Shown here: piece after piece, positions 53,204-60,699 of the stretch | Position numbering within the stretch: position 1 is the stretch's first letter | How the letters are laid out: each line of letters starts with the position of its first letter | Assembly: GCF_008000995.1 (NCBI RefSeq) | Contig: NZ_CP042828.1 | Coordinates: 4,392,882-4,456,881 of the forward strand | DNA from: Ruania zhangjianzhongii | Lineage (GTDB): Bacteria > Actinomycetota > Actinomycetes > Actinomycetales > Beutenbergiaceae | Length of the DNA: 64,000 nt | Reading direction: 5' to 3' | Notes under the pieces: generated by a model | Told to the model about the DNA's origin: nothing | Database searches by the model: none | What the model saw: only the letters and a program-made list of their open reading frames with translations | Program-made: the position numbers and the translations under genes

Positions 53204-54385
53204 TCAGAGCACGGAGCCACCAGTCGGAGGCACCGATCCGTCCTCGGCTGGTGGATCCGGCCTGCCGATGCCCGCCAGTGCCTCGCGTGCCTGGGTGCCG
53301 GTCAGCCCGGTCATCTCGAGCAGATCCACCACGAGCGAGCGGATCAGCACCACGAGGGTCTGCGCCGGCCAGCCGGTGAACTGCCGCGGGTCGAGCTGGC
53401 CGGCGACGTCGAGCAGGTACGGGCGTCGGCTGATCAGCTTGGCGCTCGAGCCGAGGACACCGGAGAGGTCCCGCACCGACTGGGCGATCCGGTCCAGCAG
53501 GTCCGCGAGCGCCCGCCGCTGCTCCACCTCCTGGGCCACCACCCCGGCACGACGAGCGATCACCCGCGCGTTCCGCATCGCCCGGTCAGCCAGGGTGGCG
53601 CAGCGGTACATCCGGCGGAGGAAATCTTCGTGCCGCAGCCGGGACGGGGTCAGTCGGGTGGCATCCAGCGCGGTGTCCGCGAGGTCGGCCCACTCATCGA
53701 TCACGCCCTGGGAGCCGCGGGCCCGGGTGAGCGCATCGTCCACCAACTCCACCTCGCCGGTGCGGATGCCACTAGCCACATCCTCCAGGGTGAGCGCGAT
53801 CTCGGTCATCCCGGACTCGGCGAGACGCTCCGCTCGGCGGCGCACGTCCAGCGGCAGCAGGATCGCCACCAGCAGCGCCATCGACCCGCCGACCAGCGCT
53901 TCGGTCCAGCGCGGGAAGCCACCGCCGCCGAGCATCGCCGGCAGCGCGACCACCACCACCGACTGCACCCCGGCCTGCATCCCGAACATGGTGGCGCCGT
54001 CGATCAGCCGGGCGATACTCACCGCCAGCGCGAGCACCACGGCGACCTGGATCGGCCCGGACCCGAACAGGAGGGCGAACAACTCCCCGAACGCCACGCC
54101 CACGCTCACCCCGAGCGCCAGCTCGGCCACTTTGCGTGGGCGTCGGTCGATCCCGAAGCCGAGGGAGACGAATGCGGCGATCGGGGCGAAGATCGGGTAG
54201 GCGTGGCCCAGGACGTAGTGCGCGATCGCGTAGGCGGCACCAGCAGCGAGCGCGGCGGTGAGGATCGCCCGGCTCTCCGAACGTACCCGCCGGCCACCGC
54301 GCCGGGCGCGAGCCCGGGACCGCAACCAGGTGCGCCGCAGACCGGACCGGCCGGTGCGGGCGTGCGGGTCGCCGGCGGCGGTCAC
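53204..54385 (-). CDS. FUSC/aromatic acid exporter family protein
   Basis: A 393-residue protein with a basic N-terminal tail, then about five to six hydrophobic segments (AILTAALAAGAAYAIAHYVL; IFAPIAAFVSLGFGI; ELALGVSVGVAFGELFALLF; VAVVLALAVSIARLI; SVVVVALPAML; LVGGSMALLVAILLP) and a C-terminal helical cytoplasmic domain. It matches the FUSC-like / DUF939 type (fusaric acid or aromatic acid efflux). It starts at a GTG 3 bp after the ygfZ stop. Confidence 0.8.
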   Translation of the reverse strand: MTAAGDPHARTGRSGLRRTWLRSRARARRGGRRVRSESRAILTAALAAGAAYAIAHYVLGHAYPIFAPIAAFVSLGFGIDRRPRKVAELALGVSVGVAFGELFALLFGSGPIQVAVVLALAVSIARLIDGATMFGMQAGVQSVVVVALPAMLGGGGFPRWTEALVGGSMALLVAILLPLDVRRRAERLAESGMTEIALTLEDVASGIRTGEVELVDDALTRARGSQGVIDEWADLADTALDATRLTPSRLRHEDFLRRMYRCATLADRAMRNARVIARRAGVVAQEVEQRRALADLLDRIAQSVRDLSGVLGSSAKLISRRPYLLDVAGQLDPRQFTGWPAQTLVVLIRSLVVDLLEMTGLTGTQAREALAGIGRPDPPAEDGSVPPTGGSVL

Positions 54386-54388
54386 GAC

Positions 54389-55510
54389 CTACAAGTTCCG
54401 CCGGCGGAGCTTCGGGCCGGTCGGCGCCTCCGGACGGCCGGTGCCAAATCCTTCGGGAGAGACGATCAGCTCCTGCGCGGCGGCGATCGTTCCGACGGAC
54501 AGTTCCGCCTCCGGATCCAGGTTGCGCTTCAGCAGCGCGAGGGCGATCGGGCCGAGCTCGTGGTGCCGGGCCACGGAGGTCACCGTGCCCACCTGGCGCT
54601 CCCCATGGCTGACGGCGTCTCCCGGCCCGGGCAGGACATGCTCGCTGCCATCGAGGTGCAGCAGGGTCAGCCGCCGCGGTGGGCGGCCCAGGTTGAACAC
54701 CCGGGCGACGGACTCCTGGCCGCGGTAGCAGCCCTTGTTCATGTGCACCCCGGTGCGCAGCCAGTCCAGCTCGTGCGGGATGGCACGCTCGTCCACATCG
54801 GTGGCCAGCCGCGGACGCCAGGCAGCCACTCGGAGCGCCTCGAGTGCCCAGATGCCAGCCGCGCGGGCACCGGCAGACTCGGCCTCGGCGACCACGGCGG
54901 CCACCTGGTCGCGGCCGGTGATCCAGTACCGCACCTGCCACTCGGCGCCGGGGTGCTCCTCGGCCGGCGGGCCGTAGCGCGTGGAGCCCTCGGCAGCCGC
55001 CGGCCACGGGTCGGTCCAGGAGAGCAGTACGGCGGCGTCGGGGCCGCGCAGGCTGGGGCCGGCGGCACTGGTGGCAAGCACACCGAGGTCGGCCCGGTGG
55101 GTGATCTCTACCCGGAGCATGAACCTCATCGAGTCCAGGAAGGTGGCCAGGTCGGCGGCGTCGGTGCTGTCGGCGAGCAGGTAGGTGGTCTCGCCGTCGT
55201 CGAGCACTGCGGGTGCGTGCTCGATCCGCCCGTTCACATCGAGCAGCATCAGCTCGGCGCTCTGCCCGGCGGGGAGGTCGCGCAGCCACTGGGAGGAGAG
55301 CGTGTCCAGCCAGCTGAGCCGGTCCGGTCCGGTCACGGTGACCACACCACGGTGCGCGGCGTCCACGATCCCGATGCCGCGGGCCAGAGCGCGCTGTTCG
55401 GCGATCGGTTCGCCATAGTGCGCCGGCACGCCTTCGTCCGGGGCAGCGGCGGCGACGGCGCCACGGCGGTCGAGCAGAGGCGAACGGTACGGCAGGGTCT
55501 CGGTGGTCAT
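54389..55510 (-). CDS. ygfZ: Folate-binding protein YgfZ (CAF17-like)
   Basis: A 373-residue tetrahydrofolate-binding protein of the GcvT/YgfZ family that helps assemble or repair [4Fe-4S] enzymes. The diagnostic motif K-G-C-Y-x-G-Q-E appears as MNKGCYRGQESVAR with its redox-important Cys. The N-terminal GcvT-like region includes RGVVTVTGPDRLSWLDTLSSQ. It is the second gene of the FABP-ygfZ-FUSC operon, where FABP/ygfZ adjacency is common in actinobacteria. Confidence 0.92.
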   Translation of the reverse strand: MTTETLPYRSPLLDRRGAVAAAAPDEGVPAHYGEPIAEQRALARGIGIVDAAHRGVVTVTGPDRLSWLDTLSSQWLRDLPAGQSAELMLLDVNGRIEHAPAVLDDGETTYLLADSTDAADLATFLDSMRFMLRVEITHRADLGVLATSAAGPSLRGPDAAVLLSWTDPWPAAAEGSTRYGPPAEEHPGAEWQVRYWITGRDQVAAVVAEAESAGARAAGIWALEALRVAAWRPRLATDVDERAIPHELDWLRTGVHMNKGCYRGQESVARVFNLGRPPRRLTLLHLDGSEHVLPGPGDAVSHGERQVGTVTSVARHHELGPIALALLKRNLDPEAELSVGTIAAAQELIVSPEGFGTGRPEAPTGPKLRRRNL

Positions 55511-55566
55511 ACTCTGTCAATCACGAAGAGGGGGTGCTTCATTCCGACTCCTTGGGGCTGCACGGC

Positions 55567-56154
55567 TCAGACCTGCCGCTGCATCCGGCCGGAGGAGTAG
55601 GACTGCATCTCGTGACCGAAGGCGGCCAGGTCGGTGGCCCACATCAGTTCGGAGTTGACCAGCCCGTACATCCGCTGCGCGGCGGTCATCTCAGCGCCGG
55701 TGGCGGTGCGCGCGATCAGGTCGGTGGCGAGCTGTACCCGCGGCCCTTGCGCTACCCCCAGGTAGACGCTCACATGCCCGCTGGGTTCGGCGAGAAGTAC
55801 CTCGAGCTCGGTGCGCGGACTCTGCCCGGGTGAGCCTGCGCCGTCGCCGGCCGGAGCATCCTCGGCCACCGGTGGCACTCGCCAGTAGCCGGACTCGCTC
55901 GCCCATACCGGCCCGGGCTCCAGGCTCGCCACCTCGATCTCCCCCTCGAGGGAGGCGGGTGGGTTGGTCAGCTCCCAGGTGGTGGCGGCATAGTGCAGGT
56001 AGGGGCCGCCGTCGGCGCTGAAGGTCGCCTCCACCAGCACGGGCCGCTCGTCGATCCCGGGGTAGTCGATGAAACCCGGCCCGCGCCAGGTGCCGACCAG
56101 CCAGGCCAGCGGATACACCTCGGGAGCGAGTCCCTCGGGGATGGCGAAGTTCAT
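55567..56154 (-). CDS. FABP family protein (nitrobindin-like, putative peroxynitrite isomerase)
   Basis: A 195-residue ten-stranded beta-barrel protein of the FABP/nitrobindin family, which binds ferric heme and in some members isomerises peroxynitrite. It has PLAWLVGTWRGPGFIDYPG (family G-x-W-x-G-x-G) and a C-terminal FGHEMQSY whose His may be the heme ligand; the final residues differ from classic nitrobindins, so heme binding is not certain. The ATG at 56154 has GGAGGA at 6-nt spacing. It is the first gene of the six-gene reverse operon. Confidence 0.87.
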   Translation of the reverse strand: MNFAIPEGLAPEVYPLAWLVGTWRGPGFIDYPGIDERPVLVEATFSADGGPYLHYAATTWELTNPPASLEGEIEVASLEPGPVWASESGYWRVPPVAEDAPAGDGAGSPGQSPRTELEVLLAEPSGHVSVYLGVAQGPRVQLATDLIARTATGAEMTAAQRMYGLVNSELMWATDLAAFGHEMQSYSSGRMQRQV

Positions 56155-56237
56155 GCGGATCCTCCGGCAGATTGGTGACGCTGCGTTCCAGGGTATCCGC
56201 CGCTCGCTCTCGCCTCGTCGCGGCGCCGGAAAATGTG

Positions 56238-56268
56238 TTGCGCTCGAGCGAGGGCGTCTTCCTAGGCT
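56238..56268 (+). promoter_or_regulatory. Candidate promoter of the small secreted protein gene
   Basis: TTGCGC (56238-56243) and TAGGCT (56263-56268), spacing 19 bp, about 62 bp upstream of the ATG at 56330. Because the spacing is long, the -10 is the better-supported part. Confidence 0.4.
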
Positions 56269-56329
56269 CGAAACGCACCCGGGCCAGCGTTCGAGGCGCC
56301 GGCCCTTTCGAGTGAGAAAGGAGACCCAC

Positions 56330-56647
56330 ATGCGCAAGCTCGGCACGTTTGTCAGAGCCGCGGCTGGGATCGCCACGTTGGTGGCCACATCGACCCTGGT
56401 CGGCGGCGGGATCGCACAGGCCGACACCGGGCCGGCGACTGCGGAGACCACCCGGACGGCGCAGGCTCAGGCCACGACCAGCTCGGACGTCAGCGCTCAG
56501 GAGACTTTCCACAGCTGGTACTGGGATCGGAACGAGTGCCAGCGGGTTGGCATCGACTTGATGCACAACGACCCTTGGGTCATGGACTACCGCTGCCAGT
56601 ATGTGGGCCTCTACTACCGGCTGCTGGTCACCTACGCCGGAGGGTGA
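56330..56647 (+). CDS. Small secreted protein with a conserved-looking Cys pair
   Basis: A 105-residue precursor: a 33-residue Sec signal (MRKLGTFVRAAAGIATLVATS, cleavage after GIAQA), a Thr/Ala-rich linker, and a C-terminal 50-residue domain rich in Trp/Tyr with exactly two cysteines (ECQRVG and YRCQYVG), probably disulfide-bonded. AAAGGAGA precedes the ATG. No family is recognised. It may be a secreted inhibitor, bacteriocin-like or surface peptide; none of this can be shown. Confidence 0.72.
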   Translation: MRKLGTFVRAAAGIATLVATSTLVGGGIAQADTGPATAETTRTAQAQATTSSDVSAQETFHSWYWDRNECQRVGIDLMHNDPWVMDYRCQYVGLYYRLLVTYAGG

Positions 56648-56738
56648 GGTCACCCGGGCCGCGCGACGGGAGCGGGTGTGGTGACCCGACGGTCATCACG
56701 CTCGACCCGCCACCGGGTCGGTTACCAGCCCTGCTCGC

Positions 56739-56786
56739 GCTCTGCTGCTCGCCCTCGCCCCGTCCGGCGGGGGCGAGCAGCAGAGC
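56739..56786. terminator. Long GC-rich hairpin between secreted peptide and serine hydrolase genes
   Basis: GCTCTGCTGCTCGCCC (56739-56754) pairs perfectly with GGGCGAGCAGCAGAGC (56771-56786); the 16-nt loop has an inner CGCC/GGCG pair. It lies 92 bp after the small secreted protein gene and 42 bp before the next start. A terminator or leader hairpin; there is no T-run. Confidence 0.55.
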
Positions 56787-56827
56787 ACCCGGACCTACCG
56801 CCTGGTGGTGGGAGGAGCATCACGACG

Positions 56828-58393
56828 ATGAAGAACCTAGGGAACCACCGCCCAGCCCGTAAGCGCGCCCGGTGGGGTATCTGCGCGGTTGCCGCGCTGC
56901 TGGCGGCGATCGTCATCTGGGTGGGCTCACCGGTCGGGCCGGCCTCTGCCGCGCCGGTGGCACCCGAGCGGCTCGACACCGAGGCCGTGGACTCCTACGT
57001 CGAGGACTACCTCGACCGTCACGGTCTCGTCGGTGCCGCGGTCGCCGTCGTCCATGACGGAGAAGTGCTGCACACCGCCGGATACGGCGACTCCGGAGAC
57101 GCTGGGACGAGGGCCGATACGCCGATGGCGACCGGGTCGGTGAGCAAGCAGATGACCGCGTTCGCGATCCTGCAGCTCGTCGACGACGGCACGGTTGACC
57201 TGGACGACCCGGTGATCGAGCACCTGCCGGAGTTCGCCCTCGCCGACGAACGCGCCAGCGACATCACGATCCGCCATCTGCTCAGCCACACCTCCGGTCT
57301 GCCCAACCCTGTCATCGTGGAACCGGCCAGCGACCTCACCGAAGGCGTGCAGCGGCTGCACGACTGGCAGCTCGATGCCGACCCCGGCGAGCAGTACAGC
57401 TACAGCAACTTCAACTACCACGCGGCCGCACGACTGATCGAGACTGTCACCGGAGTGCCGTTCGCGACCTATCTGCAGGACCGCCTCTTCCAACCGTTGG
57501 GAATGGCGGACACTCGCTCGGTCGACACCACCAGCGCTGACGATGCGGGTCTGCAGGGCGGGCACGTCACCGCCTACGGCACCGCCCTGCCGTTGCGGGA
57601 GATGGAGCAGCTGGTCGCCGGCGCGGGCGGAGTGATCAGCACGGCTGAGGACCAGGCTCGCTGGCTCGCCATGCTCACCAACGGCGGGACCACGCCGGAT
57701 GGCGAGCAGTTGCTCTCGCCGGAGCTCCTCGACGAGGCCCAGAGCCCACAGCCCGGCACCGATGGCGAAGGCCTGGGCTGGCACCTCAGCAGCGAGAGCG
57801 TGGACCCCCCGCGAATCGGGCACTCGGGCGCCACCAGTCGCTACAGCGCCCAGCTCGACATCGTGCCCAGCAGCGGATACGGCGTCGTCGTGATGCTCAA
57901 CAGCTACACGCCCACCGCGGAGCACAACTACGCCATCGGCTCCGGCATCATCGACATCACCGAAGGCAGTACACCGGAGCTGGGAACGCCCGTTCCGACC
58001 CTGCTGGACGCGGGCCTCGGGCTCGTCACCCTGCTGGTGATCGCCCTCACCGCCACCGGCATCCGACGTGCCGACCGTTGGTCACAGCGCCGCGCCAGCT
58101 GGCCGCGCTGGCGCCTCGGACTGCGACTGCTCCCGCAGACCATCGGCCCGGTCCTGGCGATCCTGGTCTTCCTCGTCCTGCCGAGCCTCGAAGGACAGGC
58201 GACCACCCCGGTCGATGTCTTCGCCCTCTGGCCGGCGGCGATGGTGGTGCTGCTCGCACTGGCTGCCTCGGGAGCGGCCCTCCTCATTGCCCGCGGCGTC
58301 CACCGGGGCACGAGGAAGCCCGCCGAGACGAGTCCGACCGACACAGGCCCGTCCGACACAGGCCCGTCCGACACAGCCCACGCTGCCGAGTAG
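56828..58393 (+). CDS. Class C beta-lactamase-like serine hydrolase with C-terminal membrane domain
   Basis: A 521-residue exported hydrolase. An N-terminal hydrophobic signal (WGICAVAALLAAIVIWVG) is followed by a class C beta-lactamase/DD-peptidase fold (about 45-385): S-x-x-K as GSVSKQMT (Ser near residue 104), Y-x-N as YSYSNFNYH, and H-x-G as GHSGATS. Three hydrophobic segments follow (about 395-500), then a repeated PSDTG tail encoded by a 15-nt repeat. The layout places the catalytic domain outside, tethered at both ends. Esterase or peptidase activity is more likely than true beta-lactamase. Confidence 0.86.
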   Translation: MKNLGNHRPARKRARWGICAVAALLAAIVIWVGSPVGPASAAPVAPERLDTEAVDSYVEDYLDRHGLVGAAVAVVHDGEVLHTAGYGDSGDAGTRADTPMATGSVSKQMTAFAILQLVDDGTVDLDDPVIEHLPEFALADERASDITIRHLLSHTSGLPNPVIVEPASDLTEGVQRLHDWQLDADPGEQYSYSNFNYHAAARLIETVTGVPFATYLQDRLFQPLGMADTRSVDTTSADDAGLQGGHVTAYGTALPLREMEQLVAGAGGVISTAEDQARWLAMLTNGGTTPDGEQLLSPELLDEAQSPQPGTDGEGLGWHLSSESVDPPRIGHSGATSRYSAQLDIVPSSGYGVVVMLNSYTPTAEHNYAIGSGIIDITEGSTPELGTPVPTLLDAGLGLVTLLVIALTATGIRRADRWSQRRASWPRWRLGLRLLPQTIGPVLAILVFLVLPSLEGQATTPVDVFALWPAAMVVLLALAASGAALLIARGVHRGTRKPAETSPTDTGPSDTGPSDTAHAAE

Positions 58394-58496
58394 ACGTCCT
58401 GCGGCGACCTCGCGCCCTGCAGTCGCCTCGCGTCCTGCGGCGAATGGTGACCTCGCTCTCGAGCCACCGTGGTCTCGACCCAGCTCAGCGCAACCT

Positions 58497-58530
58497 TTGA
58501 CTTGACGACTTGATAGAATGCTTAAGTCAA
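58497..58530 (+). promoter_or_regulatory. ArsR-type promoter/operator
   Basis: Inverted repeat TTGACTT (58497-58503) / AAGTCAA (58524-58530) spans a TAGAAT -10 (58514-58519); direct TTGACTTGACGACTTGA elements lie within it. GGAGG (58531-58535) follows immediately, 5 nt from the GTG start. A repressor bound here would block transcription, as in autoregulated ArsR/SmtB systems. Confidence 0.6.
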
Positions 58531-58540
58531 GGAGGTTTGT

Positions 58541-58942
58541 GTGCCCACCCGCTCTACCGAGCCGCTCTACCGGATCAAGGCGGACCTGTTCAAGTCCCTC
58601 GCTCACCCCACCCGGATCCAGGTGCTGGAGGTGCTCGCCGCCGACCCCGAGCATCGGGCCGCCGTCGGGCACCTGCTGGAGGTCACCGGCGCTGAGGCCT
58701 CTCAGCTGTCCCAGCACCTCGCCGTGCTCAAGCGGGCCGGCGTAGTGGCCTCCGGCCGCACCGGCAACCACGTGCAGTACCAGCTCACCGCGCCCGTGGT
58801 CGCTGAGCTGCTCACCACTGCCCGGGCATTCCTGCTCACCCGGCTCACCGGTGCGGCCGACCAGCTCGATGCCGCCGCGGAACTGCCCCCGCTGCCCGGG
58901 GCCAGCGCACAGGCGCTGCTCGACGCGGCAGCCCGCCGATGA
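58541..58942 (+). CDS. ArsR/SmtB family transcriptional regulator
   Basis: A 133-residue winged-helix repressor: DLFKSLAHPTRIQVLEVLAA, recognition helix EASQLSQHLAVLKRAGVVAS, wing GRTGNHVQYQL. It lacks the ELCVCDL metal-site cysteines of ArsR/SmtB, so the signal is probably not an arsenic-type metal. Its stop overlaps the SulP start (ATGA), so it almost certainly regulates that transporter. The pairing is known for SulP operons controlled by ArsR-type proteins. Confidence 0.88.
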   Translation: MPTRSTEPLYRIKADLFKSLAHPTRIQVLEVLAADPEHRAAVGHLLEVTGAEASQLSQHLAVLKRAGVVASGRTGNHVQYQLTAPVVAELLTTARAFLLTRLTGAADQLDAAAELPPLPGASAQALLDAAARR

Positions 58943-60648
58943 GGGCACTGAGCGCCGCGGCCGATCTGCTCCCTCGGCGCGGCGACTACCTCCTGCAGCC
59001 CGCCGCCGTACGCTCCGACCTGCTCGCCGGCCTCACCGTCGGAGTGGTCGCCCTTCCGCTCGCGCTGGCGTTCGGGATCAGTTCCGGTGTCGGTGCTGCC
59101 GCCGGACTGGCGACGGCGGTTGTCGCCGGGATCGTCGCGGCCGTGTTCGGTGGGTCGCACCACCAGGTATCCGGGCCCACCGGGGCGATGGCGGTGATCC
59201 TCGCCCCGGTGGTGGCCACCCACGGTCTCGGCTCCTTGGCGCTGGTCACCGCCGCGGCAGGACTGATCGTGCTGGTGCTCGGACTGGCGCGGCTGGGCCG
59301 GATCGTCACCTTCATCCCCTGGCCCGTGGTGGAGGGATTCACCCTGGGCATCGCCTGCATCATCTTCCTGCAGCAGGTGCCCGCCGCCGTCGGTGTGAGC
59401 GCCGATGCCGGCCACAACACCCTGGTGACGGCCGTGGCCGCGGTGGGCTCCGCCGTCGAGGCTGCGGACCTGCGCCTGCTCGCCTGGACCCTCGGATCCG
59501 TGGCCGTGGTGGGCCTGGCGATGATGGCGCTGCCGCGAGTGCACGGCTCGATCCCGGCATCGTTGATCGGCGTCGCGGCCGTCACGGTGGTCGCCGAGCT
59601 CACCAGCGCCCCGCTGGCCCGGATCGGGGCGCTGCCGGACACCCTGCCGGTCCCGACGCTACCGAGTGTCGAGCTCGGTGCGCTCCGCGATCTCGCCGGG
59701 GCGGCAGTGGCGATCGCGGCCCTGGCGGCGATCGAGTCGCTGCTCTCCATCCGGGTGGCCGCAGCGATGAAGCACACCGGGAACCCGGACGGCACCGTCT
59801 ACGAACCGGACCGGGAGCTGGTGGGGCAGGGGCTCGCATCCCTGGCCAGCGGCATGTTCGGCGGCATGCCGGCCACCGGGGCGATCGCGCGCACCGCAGT
59901 GAACATCCGCGCCGGTGCCCGTACCCGGCTCGCCGCGGTCACGCACGCGCTGGTGATCCTCGCCGTGATCTACCTCGCCACCGGCCCGGTGTCGCGGATC
60001 CCGCTGGCGGCACTGGCCGGGGTGCTGATGGTCACTGCCGTGCGGATGGTCTCGCTGCCCTCGGCACGAGCGGTGCTCCGGGTGAACCGATCCAGTGCGC
60101 TGACCTTCGCGGTGACGGCGGTGGTCACGCTGGCTTTCGACCTCGTGCAGGCGATCGAGATCGGTCTGGTGATCGCCGCTTTCTTCACCCTGCGGACCAT
60201 TGCGCGGGCGGCTGGCGTGCACCGGGACCCACTTCCGGGGCCGGCCGCGCCCGGGGACGAGCACATCGCGCTCTACCGGCTCGAGGGATCGATGTTCTTC
60301 GGTGCGGCCGACCGCGTGATGGCGCAGGTCACCACTGAGTCGACCCGGGACGATGTGCAGGTGGTGGTGCTGCGCCTGTCCCGGGTACACCTGGTGGACG
60401 CCACGGCGGCGAAGGCGCTCGCGGAGCTGATCGAGGGACTGGAGCGCCGCGACCGGACCGTGCTCGTCAAGGGCGTCCAGGACCGGCACCGCAACGTGTT
60501 GACCACAGTGGGTACGCTCGCCAAGCTCCGGCACGAGAACCACCTGTTCACCACGCTTGACGGCGCCATCGAGCACGCCCGCTCCCACGTGCGCCGAGCG
60601 GCGGAAGGCAGGGACGTGCCCCAGCTCCACCCCCGGGTCGTCCGGTGA
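58939..60648 (+). CDS. SulP family inorganic anion transporter with STAS domain
   Basis: A 569-residue SLC26/SulP transporter: about 12-14 helices (LLAGLTVGVVALPLALAFGISSG; SGPTGAMAVIL; GMPATGAIARTAVNIRAGARTRLAAVTHAL) and a C-terminal STAS domain (about 450-545) with the switch loop HLVDATAAKAL. Substrates in the family include sulfate and bicarbonate; none can be assigned. It is translationally coupled to the ArsR gene. Its last five codons lie partly within a family-A REP palindrome, which supplies the stop codon. Confidence 0.9.
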   Translation: MRALSAAADLLPRRGDYLLQPAAVRSDLLAGLTVGVVALPLALAFGISSGVGAAAGLATAVVAGIVAAVFGGSHHQVSGPTGAMAVILAPVVATHGLGSLALVTAAAGLIVLVLGLARLGRIVTFIPWPVVEGFTLGIACIIFLQQVPAAVGVSADAGHNTLVTAVAAVGSAVEAADLRLLAWTLGSVAVVGLAMMALPRVHGSIPASLIGVAAVTVVAELTSAPLARIGALPDTLPVPTLPSVELGALRDLAGAAVAIAALAAIESLLSIRVAAAMKHTGNPDGTVYEPDRELVGQGLASLASGMFGGMPATGAIARTAVNIRAGARTRLAAVTHALVILAVIYLATGPVSRIPLAALAGVLMVTAVRMVSLPSARAVLRVNRSSALTFAVTAVVTLAFDLVQAIEIGLVIAAFFTLRTIARAAGVHRDPLPGPAAPGDEHIALYRLEGSMFFGAADRVMAQVTTESTRDDVQVVVLRLSRVHLVDATAAKALAELIEGLERRDRTVLVKGVQDRHRNVLTTVGTLAKLRHENHLFTTLDGAIEHARSHVRRAAEGRDVPQLHPRVVR

Positions 60649-60682
60649 GGGGTGCGCCAGAGCGCACTCCTGACATGACGAC
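60637..60682. repeat. REP-like 46-bp palindrome, family A, copy 5 (overlaps sulP 3' end)
   Basis: GTCGTCCGGTGAGGG, core GTGCGCCAGAGCGCAC (60652-60667), TCCTGACATGACGAC. Bases 60637-60648 encode the C-terminal Val-Val-Arg and stop of the SulP gene. It separates convergent genes. Confidence 0.82.
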
Positions 60683-60699
60683 CGCGGAGGGGGCTCGGC

